DNA from: Crotophaga sulcirostris
Lineage: Eukaryota > Chordata > Aves > Cuculiformes > Crotophagidae
Direction of reading: 5' to 3'
Length of the DNA stretch: 64,000 nt
Assembly (NCBI GenBank): GCA_013397455.1
Contig: VYZB01000279.1
Location: 248,001-312,000 of the forward strand
Below the pieces are notes generated by a model, which worked only from the letters and a program-made list of their open reading frames with translations, did not search any database and was not told the DNA's origin. The position numbers and the translations under genes are program-made. Below, one piece after another: positions 60,960 through 64,000 of this stretch. Within the stretch, counting starts at the first letter, position 1; every line of letters begins with the position of its first letter.

Positions 60960-61470
60960 CTTCTAATTACAAACCAAGCTGTTGTTCACATTAATCAGTC
61001 CTGTAGCCATTCGTTGATTTGCGAGACTCAGGTTCAACTGGCCCTTTCGAACCTCACCCCTTTGACCAGAAGGACTGTTGAAAAATCTACCTGAGATCCA
61101 GAATCCATTATTGTTGCTCCCAGGGCTCTATAATCCTTCTCGATACACCCCAGGCTGCTCCTGGCTATATCACTGGTGCCGACACAAAACTATAGAAGTA
61201 GAGAGTAGTCGGTGGGCTGTACAAGTCTTGGTAGCTTTTGGGTAACATTCCTAATACAAGCTCCTGGTAAGCAGCACATGTCTCCAGAGGGTGGCTCAGG
61301 TCATCAAACAGGTGTCTCCGTACCACTCAGAAGAGAGTGTCCTGCTATTGTCACCCTTTGCTTTTCCTTAGTTGCGCCGGTTGTTCTCCAGGGAACAGGT
61401 CAGACTACCTTACTCGGTTCCAGCGCCTCTCCTCCCTCCCCACCCCAGTGGTTGGTTAGAAGCAAATCAA
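60960..61470 (-). pseudogene. CR1-clade LINE ORF1 relic with SGNH/GDSL esterase domain
   Basis: One minus-strand frame keeps the blocks of the SGNH-hydrolase-like domain found in ORF1 of CR1-clade LINEs. Upstream, GGEALEPSKVV fits the linker that precedes the domain. KQRVTIAGHSLLSGTE (GHSLL at 61342-61328) corresponds to block I, with GDS changed to GHS. CCLPGACIRNVTQKLPRLVQ starts at 61276. DYSLLL, a stop, then FCVGTSDIARSS (61183-61169 covers VGTSD) corresponds to the GTND block with Asn changed to Ser. DYRALGATI and VDFSTVLLVKGV follow, then SQINEWLQD (61021-60998 covers QINEWLQD). All blocks are in the same frame; decay is by stops (two consecutive TGA after GTETPV, a TAG, and more near 61040). 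No DGVHL-type final block or RT is seen. Esterase-fold assignment is strong; attribution to CR1 itself is likely but not proven. Confidence 0.75.
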
Positions 61471-64000
61471 CATGAGTTGTGTCGCAAGTGTACTTTATAT
61501 GCTTACTTTTACAATTATTTGTAATCCATAAATGCATTTTTACTTTGGGTGAGGTAGTTTTGGAGAGTACCAAAATTTTCAAGAAAGGATGGGTCTGCCC
61601 TCCTGCATGATTCCCAGAATGAGGAGAAGTGTTACGGATTTATTTTCTCAAAAAATTACTTAGAACAGTACAACCGACCAGGCTTTTAGTGAAATGCCTA
61701 GTTAAATGTCCAAGCTTCTTTAGATAACTCTTCCCCTGTATTCCTGTTGTGAACTCATTCCTAAGCCTGCATTGTTGAATGATAGGACATCAAAGAGGAA
61801 AAACAACTAGCTACAAATCTGTTATCCCTGCATAACAAAGAATTTGCAGTCCCTCTCTCTGCTGTCAAAAACCAGATACCAGGAATGCTCTATCGTTGTT
61901 GAGAAGCTGTTTTCCCACTTGTTTAGTGCCCTAAGAGCTCTTAAGACTGTATCTACCCTTTGCATTAAAGAGGAAGACTAAAGGAAGACCTAGTGTTTTC
62001 CTTGACTTGTCTTCCCTTCTAATAAAAAAAGCAAACAAGAGGCCATAGCTTGTCTAAAGTCCAGGGAATGCCATATCTCTTACTTCAGAGGTTCTGCATA
62101 GGAGCAAACCAAGTGTAAAAAAAAACAAACAAACAAACAAAAAAAAATCCAAAACCCAGAGACAATAAAACAAGCATTTCTAATAGCAGTTTTAAGGGAT
62201 CATTTGCTGTAAAAATGACAGTCCATCACCAGGTCTGGAAAAGGTGAAGAATTCCTTGGCCGTGTGGTCCAGATCTTTCATGGTACATTTTCCATTGCAG
62301 ATGATCATATTAGAAGCGGGGGCAGGCAGGGCAAAGCTAAAAATGTGCTACCCCCGAATTATAATTTCCAAGGCTACAAAAGTGAGAAATAAAATCAAAG
62401 GCATGACTGTCATTTGGTGACAGTGAAAATATTTTGCTAAGTGTTCCAGTAAAGATGATACAGTAATGGTGTCACATTGTGCATTTATGTGTCACAATGC
62501 TTTTTACAGTAGCTATAGACTTGCAGATGCACTTCTTGATAACCCTGCAATTTTATCTTCAGGGAGTGATAAGCTCTCAGATATGAAAGCTGATGTCAGC
62601 ATCTTCTGCCACTTTGATCTGTGGGAACTGATGCCTTGAAAATTAATGAGAATGCTACATGTGAAATCAAAATCAATCTACTGTGGATTTTTTCTTCTCT
62701 CTACCTTTCCAAGAGAACTGGCAGGGGGAGGGTGTGGGTGGGAGACGTGTTATCAAATCTGAAGCATGGCAGAATATAAAAGCTGTAATCTTATCTCAGG
62801 ATTCTTATGGCTTTAATAAACTCTTCACGCTTCATTCTTGCAATTTACTGCATCATAGGGACCCCTCTGCAAAATTGCAGCCATAAATTTTCCCTTCTTC
62901 TGTACAGATTTTACTCCCTTGCTTTGGTATATGCCATCCTGCTTTCAACAGTCAACACGACAAAACTGATTAAATATTTGTGTTACCTTTACAAAATATA
63001 TAGAGAACTACAATTTCTTAGATGAAGGAAAAGAAGGCAGGAGCATTGCTGAGTACAGTTCATGAGTACTTCTTGGTGCTTACAAACACATAAAGAAAAG
63101 TAGAATTCAACTCTTACCACCTCTTGGGTTGAAAATTTCTTGTTGTTTGATCTAAGATCTTTATTACCACTGGCATTTGGCAAAAGGTTTTAGTCAATTA
63201 TCCAAAAAAGCATTATTGTCCCACCATCTGCTCCCACATCTGCTGAAGTCCTGATGGCCCCAAAGAAACTGTCTGCCATTAGCAGTGATCCTTAAAAATA
63301 AAGTCCTTTTTACTATGGGTAACTGAGCTAAGTAGACCACATTCTCCCTTAAGGTGTCTGTCTGGCTGCAATTGCACATTAATTATATTTGGGGCTGGCA
63401 GCTGTAAATTGTGGGCTTCTGCTGAAGGGATTTGTGGGGTGGAGCGGGTAGAGCCTATTACAGTCCCATCGTATTTTTGTGTCTATTCTTCATCTCCTAG
63501 GTCCAGGCACAGCCTTAGCTCACCCTGCTGCTAGCAAAGATTTCCCTGTGCTGTGTGTACTGCTCACTGGGGCCAGCTTATGTGGCACAAGGCTGGTGGT
63601 AGCAATTGCACAGGATCAGAGCTACCTGCCAGGTGTGATACTTTTGTGTCCCTGCTGTTGTCACCCAGGTTAAGCCAGTGATCTCACCACACTTCACTAT
63701 CCCATTCCCATGAGGAAACAAACACGAAAGGCTGTGGTTTCCTCAGCAAGGAATGCCAAAGCAGGGATGGTTTCTATGTTCTGCAAGGATAAGATATTTG
63801 TGCTGGGAAAAGAGTGGTTTTCCAGCATGGAAGGCATCCCAGAGCTGCCAAGTGAGGGAAACTGCAGAAAGCAATTAGAATCAATGCAGCAACCAAATGT
63901 ATCTATGCCCATGACAGCAGTTTGGCAAACAAAAGTGAGCTAGAATCAAACTAACAGGCAGAACTGGAAGTAGGCATCTCTGGGCATTCTCTGTGCACAG
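61471..64000. other. Unique non-coding DNA to the window end
   Basis: No gene recognised. The last 300 bases hold a 77-codon plus frame (63710-63943) overlapped by a 71-codon minus frame; neither resembles a known family. The A-rich run at 62117 is listed separately. Confidence 0.55.
62117..62147. repeat. (AAAC)n / poly-A microsatellite
   Basis: Nine A's, about four AAAC units, then nine A's. It could be the remnant of an A-tail, but I see no retroposed gene beside it. Confidence 0.85.

Noticed and set aside
62117..62147. A-rich run as the tail of a processed pseudogene
   Set aside because: No coding or gene-like sequence precedes it on either strand; simple AAAC expansion suffices.

Overview
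The window looks like a piece of a bird nuclear genome that contains no recognisable gene. It is AT-rich, poor in CpG outside a few young repeats, and every reading frame is closed by frequent stops. The avian call rests on the repeats: about a dozen CR1 LINE fragments, several closely matching chicken-type CR1 in the reverse-transcriptase C-terminus and 3' tail, with the characteristic tandem 8-base tail (ATTCTATG or a variant). I cannot name the species. I saw no bacterial operons, tRNA or rRNA genes, CRISPR arrays or intact virus. The stretch is either intergenic or inside a very long intron; the sequence alone does not decide which.

Layout, left to right. 1961-2916 is a minus-strand CR1 carrying the second half of the reverse transcriptase (RT), with one pair of compensating frameshifts. 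2917-10050 is unique DNA. 10051-10310 is a minus CR1 tail. 10311-17000 is unique and holds a perfect 12-base POU-dimer (MORE) site inside a 16-base palindrome. 17001-17247 is a young plus CR1 end with the last 49 ORF2 codons and the natural stop intact. Short CR1 tails follow at 19131 (+), 24097 (-), 33481 (-), 40181 (+), 41982 (+) and 57392 (-). A rearranged CR1 cluster lies at 45848-46455 (-), a long internally deleted CR1 at 53310-54270 (+) and another tail at 56751-56988 (-). 60960-61470 (-) is different: a decayed SGNH/GDSL-esterase domain of the kind carried by ORF1 of CR1-clade LINEs, with no RT beside it.

Older material includes a probable amniote-wide SINE relic (44556-44690) and two weak L3/MIR-like tails (20669, 27196). 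Small structures include a perfect 34-bp tandem duplication (45053-45120) and several simple repeats.

No genes work together here. What can be read is the history of retrotransposition: at least two CR1 generations with different tail octamers, repeated 5' truncation at nearly the same place, and internal deletions that remove RT catalytic segments. Unique intervals between repeats may hold conserved regulatory DNA; candidates are listed, but conservation cannot be judged without alignments.
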